Origin: Sphaerolaimus hirsutus | Taxonomy: Eukaryota; Nematoda; Chromadorea; Monhysterida; Sphaerolaimidae | DNA length: 64,000 nt | NCBI GenBank assembly: GCA_964036195.1 | Contig: OZ038450.1 | Span: forward strand, 26,042,794 to 26,106,793 | Direction of reading: 5' to 3' | Part shown: piece after piece, positions 1 through 11,046 of the stretch | Layout: each line of letters opens with the position of its first letter | How positions within the stretch are numbered: the stretch's first letter is position 1 | Notes under the pieces: model-generated | What the model saw: only the letters and a program-made list of their open reading frames with translations | What the model was told of the DNA's origin: nothing | The model's database searches: none | Made by a program: the position numbers and the translations under genes

Positions 1-784
1 AACAAATTCTTGTTGGAAATGGATATCAAATGCCTAGTGCATGGCTATCTGATGTGACCACGTCAACATTCGATTATTGGGTGATGAAAAAATTGAAACA
101 GACACTGAGAAGACACGATTAAATGCTCATGAGCGACGCCAGCATCGTAGTTGCAGACATGATATTAGACCACGGGCCACTAGTTGGAGATGCAGCACGC
201 ATAGAAACACTGGCATTTGAGGCAAGCTATGAGACTCCGTCGTTAATTGGTGTGCGACGATTTGCAATCAAGAATCCAGATCCAAACCTTGTGACCAGAA
301 TGTACCTCAGTGAAAACTTGGCAGCGGAATTGGGTTTTGTCACCGTAGCTAGCAATGTACCGGCCAACCAAATTGATTGGCTAGATTCCAGCAACATTCA
401 GTATGGTTTTAGCAGTGATACAAGGCGCATCTATGCAACAGTACCACATCAGTTGGATTTACGTCGGCGTGTTCAAGTGCGATGCGACAGTGTAAAATCC
501 ACATGTGCTGTATTCCAATCTGAAGAGGCTCCATTATTATCCGTTTTCACATGGAAGCCTGCACTGCATACTCCAGACAGCGGCACAAATGCATGGTTAA
601 ATTCGCGTCGCACATATGTATATGAACCACAGGTGCCACATTTTGTTCAACTAAAGCAGGTATGTCTATTTCTTTTGTTTATTTGTTTTTTCTATTGATT
701 AAAAATTATTTTTTCAATAAACAGACACCAACAAGCGGCTGTGAAAAAGGGCTCAAACTAGCGCTGTACAATCACTGGGGTTGA
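1..784 (+). CDS. Partial gene upstream of the capsid gene; hypothetical, possibly minor capsid (by position)
   Basis: Two exons are visible: from the window edge to 659, then 725-784, joined by a 65-nt GT-AG intron at phase 0. The C-terminus reads LALYNHWG. The frame is open from base 3 but has a TAA at 119-121, directly followed by ATG at 123, so either one gene ends and another starts at 123 or 129, or one long frame is broken. The visible ~210 residues are mostly polar with scattered hydrophobic stretches; no signal peptide or membrane segment is seen. I do not recognise the fold. Its place just upstream of a Polinton-type major capsid gene makes a minor capsid (penton-like) protein the first guess, but that is inference from position only. 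The 5' part lies outside the window. Confidence 0.45.
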
Positions 785-1121
785 CCGTTTTGTGTTAATG
801 GTCTTGTTTTTGCAAAGTGTGCATTGACTGGCTCAGATTCAAACGGCACCGTTGATGCAGACTGGATTTAAAAATATGCCTGTTTATTGTTGACATTGCA
901 CCTTGTTATTGTTATTATTATTATTATTATCTTTAATGTTGTTAAAGTTGTTACTGTTTAAAATAAATTTTCCCCGCTGTCTGACTGACATGTTTGTTTT
1001 TTGTTCTTGTTACAGTTCATTACTATTACGATCGCTGCGTGTAATTGCAGTTGAAAATACTTTTTTGAAAATGTGTATATATATATAATTAAAAAATACA
1101 TTTGTCTCTAATTGATCAAAG
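785..1121. other. Intergenic or intronic AT-rich stretch
   Basis: This holds TTATTATTATT-type low complexity near 905-930 and an AATAAA near 962 that could end the upstream gene. A possible splice acceptor (TTGTTACAG) lies at about 1006-1014. No confident coding segment is seen. Confidence 0.4.
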
Positions 1122-1679
1122 CTGGCTGCTTCTGGCAAACGTCGTCGTAGTGCCGCCTGTCGATCTACAGGGAATTTTTTATCATCAACAGGTCATCAAA
1201 TTACCAGTTGTAACTCTTATTTGCAATTTGCACCACATGGTACTCATTGGTCTGATAACATGGCCAATGTGCCAGATGGTGTATTCACTAAAGAATACTG
1301 GGCTCAACAATTTTATCAAAACACTGGCGACTTGGAAGGTACAAATTGTGACAAATGGTCATCGGCTATGCTATCAGAATTAACATCTCAAAAATTGGTA
1401 ACCCCAGAAAACCAAGAAAAATCAAATGTTAACCTACATCAACAATAAGATCAATTTCACAAAGAAACCGGTGAACCTGCAGCTGCACCTGGTGAACTTC
1501 ATTCGCAGCAGCCACCAGTAAGTGCAACAATAAAAAGTGGAAAGAGAGATGCAAAAAATAAACAACAACAAGATACAGTGCAATTTGTGCAGCCACCCAG
1601 TCGTGCATGTGACAAAACATCAAATGCTAATAATAACAGTAATACTGCTGGAATTACTGTCTCTTCTGAATGGTTGTGA
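1122..1679 (+). CDS. Hypothetical protein with basic N-terminus and Q/N-rich tail, one in-frame stop
   Basis: One reading frame runs from a plausible acceptor (ATCAAAG, ending at 1121) to TGA at 1677-1679, interrupted once by TAA at 1446-1448. The start begins with a basic patch (SGKRRRSAACRS), as in nucleic-acid-binding or nuclear-targeted proteins. The middle is polar with W, Y and F residues. The tail is rich in Q, N, P and S. The frame continues at the same composition after the TAA, so the stop looks like a lesion or the edge of an unrecognised intron. It sits between the partial gene and the capsid gene in the same direction. A basic core-like virion protein would fit the context but is not demonstrated. 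The initiation codon is not identified. Confidence 0.4.
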
Positions 1680-1854
1680 TTTTTTTCCCCCCACTAATGT
1701 TTTACATGCATAGTGGAAATATGATTTTAATTGACATTATAACTATTACTTTGCTATGGTTGCTGGTGAAAAATAGTGTTTTTACCCTCTGTCATGCCGT
1801 TTACTCTATTATATTGTATGTGCTCTATTATTTTATTTTTCGCCATCGTTAAAG

Positions 1855-1860
1855 AATAAA
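1855..1860 (+). promoter_or_regulatory. Candidate polyadenylation signal
   Basis: AATAAA lies 176 bases after the stop of the 1122-1679 frame and before the start of the capsid gene, in a T-rich context. A second copy follows near 1951. Confidence 0.35.
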
Positions 1861-2042
1861 AGTATTACTGATTATTTGTTTATTTATTTTCATCTTAAAC
1901 ATAACGTTGTTTTCTATGCATTTGGATGTGAGAGAGCATTCATTTATTTAATAAAAATTACTGTAACAACATTACATTTGTATTTTTTTTATACATTGTT
2001 CAAGTCAAGCTGAGACAGATTGAAGAAAGAAAAAAACAAACA

Positions 2043-3957
2043 ATGGCATCTAATCATCCAGCTAGAATTCTTAGTCCAAGAAAAAAACTACTAGATAGTG
2101 GATCGCATTTATTGCCATGCCCACCAGAGTTTCGTCCAGGTAATTTAATATCTACGACACAATTGACTCACACAATGACTCTGTTTTCTCATAGATGCAT
2201 TGCCACCAACACAAGCATATGTCAGTCACTGCGAACGTGAACAACTTTTGTTGATCAGTGATGGAAATGAAACATCTCCTTGTGAGTTGAATGCATATCT
2301 TTTTGTATCACTATTAAAAATGTCAGACATGAAGAAGAAGAAATGTTTCAGATGTCTTCACGACAATTGCATCGAGTACTGGATTATTGGATTTCTCATC
2401 GTTAAATTTGCATGTGATTATGCGTGTTCAAACCAGCGATGGCCATCCTATAAAGGAAAGTTATGAAGCAAATAACATTTTTTCTGCAGCGCCAATCACG
2501 TTAAAAAATAATGTAGCATATGTGGCAAATCCACTAGAAAGTCTTTGGGATGGCATTGAAATATTTCACAATTCTTTACTTTTGAGTAGAGAATCAATGT
2601 ATGGAAAAAAAGCATACATAAAGAAACTGCTGCAGACTAGTGGCGTTTACAGGCGAACACAATTGGCTGCAAGCGGGTATGAAAATACTTTTATCTACTG
2701 AAAAGTGATAGTGGTTTGATACGTATACTTGGTATTATTTTTTTTCCAGTTGGGTTGAAATGGAAGATTCAGAAGCTGGCGCAGTGGAAACAAACATAAC
2801 GGACTATTATAAAAAATGATCAGAGCCAGTTTTCCAAAGTCAAGAGTTTTATGGACGACTAGCTATAGATTTTGGTGAACAGAGTAAACCATGGTTAATT
2901 TACTCCCCACATGTACACTTGAGCATTATTATTTTTCATTATCCTCCTTTTTTCTACAACATTTTTACAATACAGGCACGCTGGAATGCAGCTGACACTT
3001 GTTCTAAGAAGAGTTCCGGATAGTCTTATGTTTGAATCGTTCACTTTGGATCGTGAACATGTGTCAAAACTCAAAATTGTGTTTGACAGTATTGAACTGT
3101 CTGTACGCAAAATACATCCAGTACATTAGAATGACATTTTTCATCAATTTTTTAATGGAAATGTAACATAGTTTTTATTCCTTATGCAGGTAACATCACT
3201 TTCAATTGCACTGGCAGATCGTGTCAAAACGCATGGTATATATCATTCGTTTAGGCAGTATAATGTTGGTTCCATCTATTTAACGGAAGGTGCCAGAGCT
3301 GCGATTAAAAAATTAATTAATTAATAATGCAGGTCGGGAGGCTTCCTCGCGGAATTATAATTTGCTTAACTGCTACAGATGCAGCTAATCCACAAAGAAC
3401 AGACGTACCCCGACATAAATACGTACCAATGAGTGTTTCAGACTTATCAGTCCAAATTGGTTCACGTCTTTGTCCAAATCGTCCTTTACGCTTTCAATGG
3501 TTTGAACCATCCAGATCAGATATTTTCCGTGAATGCTACAGTCTCATGGAAAACTGGACAAACATTCAAAATGAAATAAGCATGACAAAATTTACAACTT
3601 GTCAATTTTTTGTTTGCATAAGCTTATGTAATGATAAAGTCACAAGGTATGTAACAAAAATGTTATTTTTACTTCTTCTTTTTTTCACTTTGAAAAAATA
3701 ATCCTATTTTTTCAGCAATAGCTGGGAAGCTTTGAATACTGGAGATGCATTCTTAAATCTTACATTTTCAAAACCAATTCCGACAGCTGGTGCCATATTA
3801 TACACAATCATGGTGAATGATGCGTTCCTCAGAATTGGTATGATAATTAAATAATTAAAAATTAAAAAAAAAAAAAATTTTTAATTTTTTTTAATTTTTA
3901 TTTTTCAACTTTTCAGATCCTACCAACACTATTCATACACAACAAGTTCATGGATAA
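2043..3957 (+). CDS. Polinton/Maverick-type double-jelly-roll major capsid protein, 9 exons, one in-frame TGA
   Basis: Nine exons (2043-2139, 2195-2281, 2352-2676, 2750-2893, 2976-3120, 3190-3264, 3333-3646, 3716-3837, 3917-3957) join in consistent phase to 450 codons. The introns are 55-82 nt and all GT-AG. Landmarks match the order known for the capsid family annotated as F54H12.2-like in animal genomes: a YGKKAYIKKLLQTSG segment, the SLMFESF region after a basic strand, a LSVRKIHP strand, LPRGIIICLTATDA near the middle, then FRECYSLMENW, and a final strand ending DAFLRI. Length is slightly below the usual. A single TGA at 2817-2819 (about codon 193) breaks the frame in exon 4. No intron that I can draw removes it. 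This is either a decaying endogenous copy or a sequence error. Several donors are weak (GTTGGT, GTTAAT), so exact exon edges at 2893 and 3264 are the least certain. Confidence 0.75.
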
Positions 3958-4547
3958 ACTGTGATGAATGAATGATTAATTGTTTTGTTGATTGTTGATT
4001 TTTGTTGGTTTTATTTTTTGTTAACTTTTTCATTTTGTTTGCTTTCAATTTTTTTTTACATTTTTTATTTTGGACAGCTCACCAAACACCAAAAGAGAGT
4101 CATAAATACGTGCACATTTTGTAGGATATAGTCGATGTCTCAGACAAAATAAAATAAAATAATTGCGCTTCAATGGCAGCTTCAATGACAAAAGTACATG
4201 GGCGAATTTACCAGCACCACAATGAATTGGCAGAATATCAATAATTATTTAGCCCCTCCGGGGTGAACATGTGAGAATACAAGCTTGCAACTTCGCATAC
4301 TTACTTACATCTATGTGAACTATACGCGAAATGCATTTTGCTTGCACCATTGAACTGTTAAAAGTGAAAAAAAAAAAAACTGTTTATGTACATATAAATC
4401 ACTTCACACCAAATCACATTTTTTTGCAACAACTGTCAATGAATGCATTTTGATTCACTCTCATGTTGCCCTCACAATCGCAGTGTGCGCATCTGATGAA
4501 GAAGTGATGGGTGGCTTCCTTGGTGTTGCAGAATCTGCAATTTCAAA
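3958..4547. other. Convergent intergenic spacer
   Basis: This T-rich spacer lies between the plus-strand capsid gene and the minus-strand gene ending near 4548. It contains AATAAA-like motifs near 4150 on the plus strand and a TTTATT near 4011 for the minus strand. A possible extra last exon of the minus gene is at 4461-4534, but it requires an intron of only 33 nt. Confidence 0.4.
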
Positions 4548-7500
4548 TTAAATATGTTTTTGCTCACCTACCCCCACACATTTTGACATTGCTACTACAG
4601 AAACTGACCGACAATCCTGCCACAGCTCCAATCCATTTGTTGACACTGCACTGGCATTTTCATTGTTTTGGTACTTTACATGACCAGTTGTATTTGGATC
4701 AGTTGAGCCGAGCCCACGGGGGTAATCGGTGCGCAGCGGTTGCCTGGGTTCTTGGTTTGGATTGAAATGAAACTGAAGCATTTCCGCCAACGCTTTTTCA
4801 CACTGTTTCCACTGCATGATTTTCTGCATGATCAGTTCATGGATGTTTGGCTCCCATAACTTGACAGCCTTCTTGGACCATTTTGGCACATCCACAGGTG
4901 GTGGCATCAGAGTGGAATCCTTATCCTGTTGATTCTGTCCATCTTGTTTGTCCAATGTACTGCTGCCTTCAGGATAATACACTGCATTTGAGCGTTGTTT
5001 CTGCTCCAGGTCCTCTGCCGCAGATTCCAATGTCTCAACAAATCCCTCTTGCAATGAAGTGACCGAGGTTGCGCGCGGAATCTGTCAAATGTGTAATGAG
5101 TGTGTACGTATATGTATACATGTGCATAAAAAACTCCAAACCAACATGTCCAGTCACTTTGAGTTGTGGTTGCTTTGTTGCACTGTCCACTGTCATTTGC
5201 ACTACTGGGAATTCAAACCATGGCAGGGGCGGTTCACCATAGCCCCTTTTCACTGTGGCATACATGACCAATGAATTCTGTTGTTGTTGCTGATTGCCAC
5301 TGCTGCTACAACTGGTGCTACTGCTGCTGCTGTCACCAATTTGACGGCTTCTTTTCATACTGGTCACGCGTCCGCTTCTGGTCAAATATGTGTCGCCAAG
5401 ATCCGCCCCATTCAAATCTCGATTTCTTCTCAGTGTCACAAAAATTGGGTTGTTTAAGCCCATTCTGTGCGTATGGCTAGAAATTGGATGGTGCAATCTG
5501 ACAGGCAGGCCGCTGTTCAAGTGAGTGGCAATCTTTTTCCCCACAGCTTTTGGGCACAGTTCACCTTTTTTCTGCACATATGTTTCTCCATTATTCCCAG
5601 GCAACTCCCACACCACATCAAAGGCAAACGTGGGCACGTCTAACAATCGATCCTTGTTCAATTCTTCCAGGTTAATTCCTCCATTACTTTCTTGCTGCAC
5701 CACACTCACCATCATTAAAAACTTTGTGCATGATAATGTTGCTGCCAACATTGCACAATCCGCAGCATTGTATAACTCCCTTGCTTCCTGTTCCGCCCGT
5801 CCAACACACACATTCCGTTCAATCTGGGTTCTTGCAGCTTCCTGGCTAACGACCACAGCACCCAACCTTTCTGTTTTCTTTTCTGGCTCTATTGCAGGTA
5901 CACTTTTTTTGTTTCTTTTCTTTTTCTTTGTTAACTGTGGTTGTGGTGTCTGCTGCTGTTGTGGTGGCTGTTCCTGCTGGACCAGCTGTGCCTGTTGAAG
6001 TGGTTGTTGCTGCAATCCTTGTAACTGTTGCACTTGAATCATGTGTTGCTGCATCTGAGATGTTGCATGTTGGTGCATCTGTTGCTGAATGTGTTGTTGC
6101 TGGAAATGCAACTGCCTTTCACTTTCTTCCATTCCACCCTTTATTTTCACAGCGGAATACATTGGTGGATTTTCCATGGGGGACATTCGAAATGGATTCT
6201 GTGGTGGCATTTCTGGCATTCCTGGAACATTTGATGTCGTTGGATATGGTGGTGGGAATGGCCTGACAGGTGTTGATGACATTGTTTCCATTGCAGCAAT
6301 TGGTGTTTGTGCCATCTGTGGTGGTTGTGCCATTTGCATTTGACAGGCCATTTGCATCAGATTGTTTAGAAACCTTGTCCATGGCATGCCTCCCATTTGT
6401 GGCTGATTGCATGGGGATTGCATTGCCATTTGCCCCATTTGCCCCATTTGCATGATTTGCTGGCCATGTGACATCTGTCTTTGCTGTGTCTGACTTTGTA
6501 ACAGGTGCATTTGTTGCCCTAGTGGCATTTGACCATATGACAATGGCAGTGGTGTTGGCGGTGCAAACATATTATACGGCTTCCGTCCAGCCTGCCAAAG
6601 TGCATTTCTACTCTCATCTACTGATCGTGTTCTGGCCAACGCAACTTCTTGCGAGCCACTTGACGCAGCTGTTCCGTCATTTTGGGAATTACATCCATTA
6701 TGGGGTTCAATTGAAGCAGGTCGCAAATTGCACTCTCCTCTGCGCCTCTCACCAGAATGTCCAGATCTGCCTCTGGACATGCGTCCATGTGTGGATTGGC
6801 TGATGCCCTGACTGACATAACAGACAGTATATCCAGCTCTGTCATTGCGCGGCGCTTGGCTTCTGACTGATTGCCCCCTTTCAATGCAGACAGCGCCTTC
6901 TGTCTCTCCTGGGTTAGCAATTCTGATAATTTGCTGAGTGCTGGCAAGTTCAGCTGCCGACATGCAATTTGTCTCAAACGGGGGCACATATCCAACTGTC
7001 CATCTGGACTCATCTCCAACATTTCCTTCATTTTTGCCGTTTCCGCTGGCAGACTCTCCAGATCCAGATTTTCTCCAGTTTCCTCCTCCTGTATCTCTGC
7101 ATTCTCTGGTGGTGATGTCTTGGACTTTTCTTGACTTTTCTGTGTCTTTGAGTCCTTTAACAACTCTTTCCAACTTTTCACTTGCTGTGAGCTGTCTTTT
7201 GTCGTATTGTTTTCCAGCACTCGTTCCAATTCCTACCGTATTTTTGCACTTCTCAATGTCATTATCCGGGGGGATGGTGAGCTGGCGCTGCTGCTGCTTT
7301 TCCTGATGGCCCTTTTCGACAGACTTTTCCCATTCTTTTCTGGCACTTTTTCCTTGTTCACTGCAGAAGAACTCCTTTCGTTCTTCAGCACTGGCGAAAA
7401 CAACCTTCGCCTTGCTGATTCCTTCGAGCTGCTCTTTTGAACACTTCTTTGTAATTTTTGTCCCGGTACCTGAGAAACCTTCTGCACCGTTTTTTCTTTT

Positions 7501-9564
7501 TTCATTGTGGGAGTCACCTTTGTCTTCTCTACTCTCTCCATCTCCATTTGATGGTACTGTTTCAGCATTTCTATCTGTTCCCGTCTCATTTCCACCTCTT
7601 TCTGCATCAATTCCACCATCCGATCCGACACACGCTGAATCTCTTTCGCCCCATGTATTGACCGTTCTGCCTTCGTCAGGGCTCGATCCACCCAGGACAA
7701 TATATAAGTCATCTCCTCCACAGCAGCTTCCCTCCCCTCCTCTGTGTCGATTTCTACAAGCTTTGCCCGCTTCAATCCCCGCTCCGCATCTGCCAGAGAA
7801 TCCTCTGCTCTCTGCAGCAACATGTCCATCCCTCCTTTCACATTTTTCAGATTCTCGTTCATTTCCTCCCCCTCGGTTTCCACCTCCTCCGTTTCCTCCT
7901 CTTCTGTTTCCACTTCCTCCTCCTCCTCCTCCTCCTCCTCCTCCTCCTGTGGACTCGGAATCGGGGTGGGCGGGGACGTCGCATTGCCTGTCCTCTGAAC
8001 CTTTGACTGACCCTTCGTCACTTCTCTTACCACTGCTCTGCATGCATCCAGCACACTCAATGCCGCAACCGTCTCCGCACTGCTTTCCCTTTTTCTCTTG
8101 GGGTCTCCCGACACTGGTCCAACATCCGTCGTTGATGATGTCTGTGGGGGCTGTTCCTGACTGTTTGTCGCTTCCTGTTCCTCTGCCGCTGTTCTCCTGC
8201 GCACATTGCGTAAATAGTTTGTCATCGCTGCATTGCGACAAACTGTCCATTTTGTTCGAACCATCTCCGCTGTTCTGATTGTCTCTTCTGGCCTGCTTAC
8301 TGCACCGTTCACCACCAACGTTTCGTCCCCTATCAGCTCTGCCACAATTGAGTTTACTCCTGGACCTGCGGCGCTCTGATTCAGTGCCGCAAAGTTTAGC
8401 CTTGTAATCACCGACGACTGATTTGCTTGCTGGCTTCTCAGCTGTTCCACTGTCACACACGGCAGCTGGGACACAGGAATCGATGCAATGATCGGTCCTG
8501 GCGACTGTGCCCTTCCCTGAATCAATGATGTCTGCTGTGTTGTGTCTTGTATTGATGCCGGCACTTCCGCCACACCTGAGTATATATATATAAATGTTTA
8601 TAAGACATGTTTAAATGATATTCACATTTACTCATTATTCATATTATGTACTCTCCTCACTAATTTTTCGCATTATTATCAATAAAAATGACCTTGCTGT
8701 GGACTCTGATTCCACATCAATTCCCTCAATTGGCACCTTTGTAGGCTTTCTTGCTTCCGGTCCCACAAACACTTTAACGTCCTCCAACTTTGCAGTTCCC
8801 TTCAGGCAGCGACCGCGACCTCTTGAACGTATCTTAGGGGGAACAATAGAATCCACCTTTGTCACCTCCACCAAGTTCTGTCTCTGCTCTACTTCTTGCT
8901 CAGTTTCTGCTGCACCACTGCTGCACTCAACGAGCACATCGTGGACAATTGCCAAGAATGTGGCAGATGCACCTGTAATGAGGGGGGTGGGGTATGTGTT
9001 TGTGTATGTACATGTATGTACACAAGTATATAGCATGCATGCATGTGGACAAATGAAGTACTAACCGGATTTCCAGAAGGTTGACTTTGGTATCCCAGTT
9101 GTATCAGGGTAGCCAGCAGCAAAAGTTGAAGCAACAGTAAAATCCTCTGCTCCCTGAACAGCTCCACTGGAATCTCTGATTCTGGCGATGGTACCGGAGT
9201 CTGACGAGCTAGACTGAAAAAAGAAGCAAAAAATGTACATTTTTTGAAGGGAGGGGTTTTGTAAAAAAAAGTAGAAACAAACCTTTCCTGCAAAGCTTTC
9301 CTTCCCCGCCTCTGCTGCCTTCTCTGTTTTCTGTTTGCCACTTTGATTGTCCTTGATACTTGTAACTGAACCAAGTTCTATTTCAAGCTGCTTCAATGGC
9401 TCCTTGAACTGGTGAATAATTTCCTCTGATTTGGAGTCACCTTCAAAATACAGAAAATCAAATTTTAATTTTTGATTAGCTCCACAATCTGCATTCCCCT
9501 TGCCAGCCAGCTCAATTGAATACACAAATAAGCTGACTAACAGAATAGTCAGAGCGCAATGCAT
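4548..9564 (-). CDS. Large signal-bearing coiled-coil/Q-rich protein, about 1.5-1.55 kaa, 7 or more exons, unknown family
   Basis: The start (ATG at 9564) opens a hydrophobic leader, MHCALTILLVSLFVYS, which looks like a signal peptide. Exons are 9564-9283, 9213-9066, 8972-8652, 8575-7237, 7191-6660, 6591-5158 and 5081-4548, all in matching phase. The long middle part has an RRRT patch, a run of about 11 Glu, then heptad-like helices (EMRREQIEMLKQYHQM), basic Ser-rich stretches and Leu-rich helices. After the 68-nt intron at 6659-6592 it becomes Gln/Met/Pro-rich, with KKKKRNKK and then a globular-looking segment. A TAG at 7235-7233 lies in the same frame; a 45-nt GT-AG intron (7236-7192) would remove it but is unusually short. 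An alternative end at 4461 needs a 33-nt intron. A second frame is also open across most of 8578-6592 (see findings). No family recognised. Confidence 0.6.
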
Positions 9565-10112
9565 ATATAAATATCTGAAAATTGAATGTAATCTGGATGA
9601 TAGAGTAAAAGCTGCCAAAAAATTGGGGGGGTGGGGGGGGAAGGGGTAATATGTCAGTGTAGGATCTAAACACATCACTATGTCAAGTACTTGACAGATC
9701 TGTGAGAAATGTAATACCACAATTATGGTACTCACTAATTTATCACAAAACTTGCAAGTGCTTAACACCTCACAAAATGATGTCATTTTAGTAGTAAATT
9801 ATCTTCTAAATATTTATGCAATCACCTTTTCAGGAACTCAGATCATACACGCACTGGCAGATATGATACTCAAATTATATTCACACTGATGAACGTGATA
9901 CTCTCAACAGACATGATACTCTACAGTTCATACAATACCGTATTACCTCGAAATACTCTCATGGGTTTTATTATTTCGTCGACTTGAGAGTGGAAGGGGG
10001 GACTTATTCAAGGGGTGGGGGATTATAGCTATACAAACTAGTCTCTTTAAAGCTGCTACAATGTAAAACAGCAGCTATAAATCAAAGCAGATCAATATAA
10101 TGTTTACCTAAA
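9565..10112. other. Divergent intergenic region with partial TACCGTATTTCC-family sequence
   Basis: This lies between the divergently transcribed minus gene (start 9564) and plus gene (start 11047). It contains a G-run near 9628-9643 and a diverged TACCGTATT terminus near 9947 followed by the family's typical G-rich part to about 10022. No coding sequence is supported. Confidence 0.45.
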
Positions 10113-10308
10113 TACCGTATTTCCTTGAAATATCCTTCCCAGAGGGTGATTGCTTCAGAGTGAGAATTTTAAAGGGAGCGTAAACAAAGAAGGGTATTTC
10201 AAGGGATATTATTTCACTATTTTTCAAAACATTAGTCTGAAATGTATGTAGACATAGAAAAAATACTATATAATATTTTTTGGAGCGGTATTTCGAGGAA
10301 ATACGGTA
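10113..10308. mobile_element. TACCGTATTTCC-family miniature inverted-repeat element
   Basis: Inverted termini TACCGTATTTCCTTGAAATA and its complement ending GGAAATACGGTA bound 196 bp. The interior holds the family's signature (TGATTGCTTCAGAGTGAGA, then a G-rich TATTTCAAGG segment). At least eight related copies occur in the window. Confidence 0.75.
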
Positions 10309-11046
10309 TTACATTGTAATGTAAATACTTGCAAAAATAAATTTTATGATATTCCGCGGTATATGATACACTACAATTTATACAGTACTCATATTGGTAT
10401 TTATCAAGTAAGCTGTGTAATAGTAAGCGCAAATGATATACTCGGCGTACGTGATACTCTGCCCTCACACTGATTTATGTCTCGTGTTGGAAGCGTGTCA
10501 ATGATTATTAAATCATCCGATTTCCATAAAAATATGAAAAAATTCGATATGAATGTGCTAATGAATAACAACAATCAATTTTGTCATCTTTTTATGAAAC
10601 TCGAATGCATTAACCATCGTTGGCACACTTCCAGCGGGAACCACGCGTGCAGGGCGTAAAGTAACCGGAGTATACGTACATGTCAACTAGCGCATGAATT
10701 GACAGAAAAAGTCGCAAATTAAATAAGTGCATAAATAATCCACTTTAGAAAGACAAGATTAACGGAATCTATGTACTTCAACCCCTAAACATTGGTACAA
10801 TGCATAAAAAATATGCCCCCTATGTAGTATATACACTTTGCTTTCAAAATATAACGCGAAATGAATAAAATCAAAACATTGAAGGTTAAGAATAAGAATG
10901 CCTGCAGACAGCCTAAGGTATCCAAAACAATTTTGTCGACATTCAAAATATTGCCAATAAAAAAAGCCAAATCTGGACAAATTATCATTACTAACACGAC
11001 TAAAAACGTATCTTTCATTTCAAGTTATTAGTTGACCGCGGACAAA
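10309..11046. other. Intergenic upstream region
   Basis: AT-rich non-coding sequence leading to the start of the 11047 gene. Short ORFs here have no supporting splice context or composition. No repeat family is recognised. Confidence 0.35.

Noticed and set aside
119..2819. Altered genetic code to explain in-frame stops
   Set aside because: Both TAA and TGA occur, other genes end normally at TAA and TGA, and no stop triplet is used consistently inside frames.
5035..8460. A single uninterrupted 1141-codon frame as the main gene product
   Set aside because: Its first 600 codons have shadow-like Gly/Ser/Arg/Cys composition, while the overlapping frame has clear heptads and Leu-rich helices. A 68-nt GT-AG intron (6659-6592) links the latter to the convincing Gln/Met-rich part. 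It is kept only as a finding about overlapping frames.
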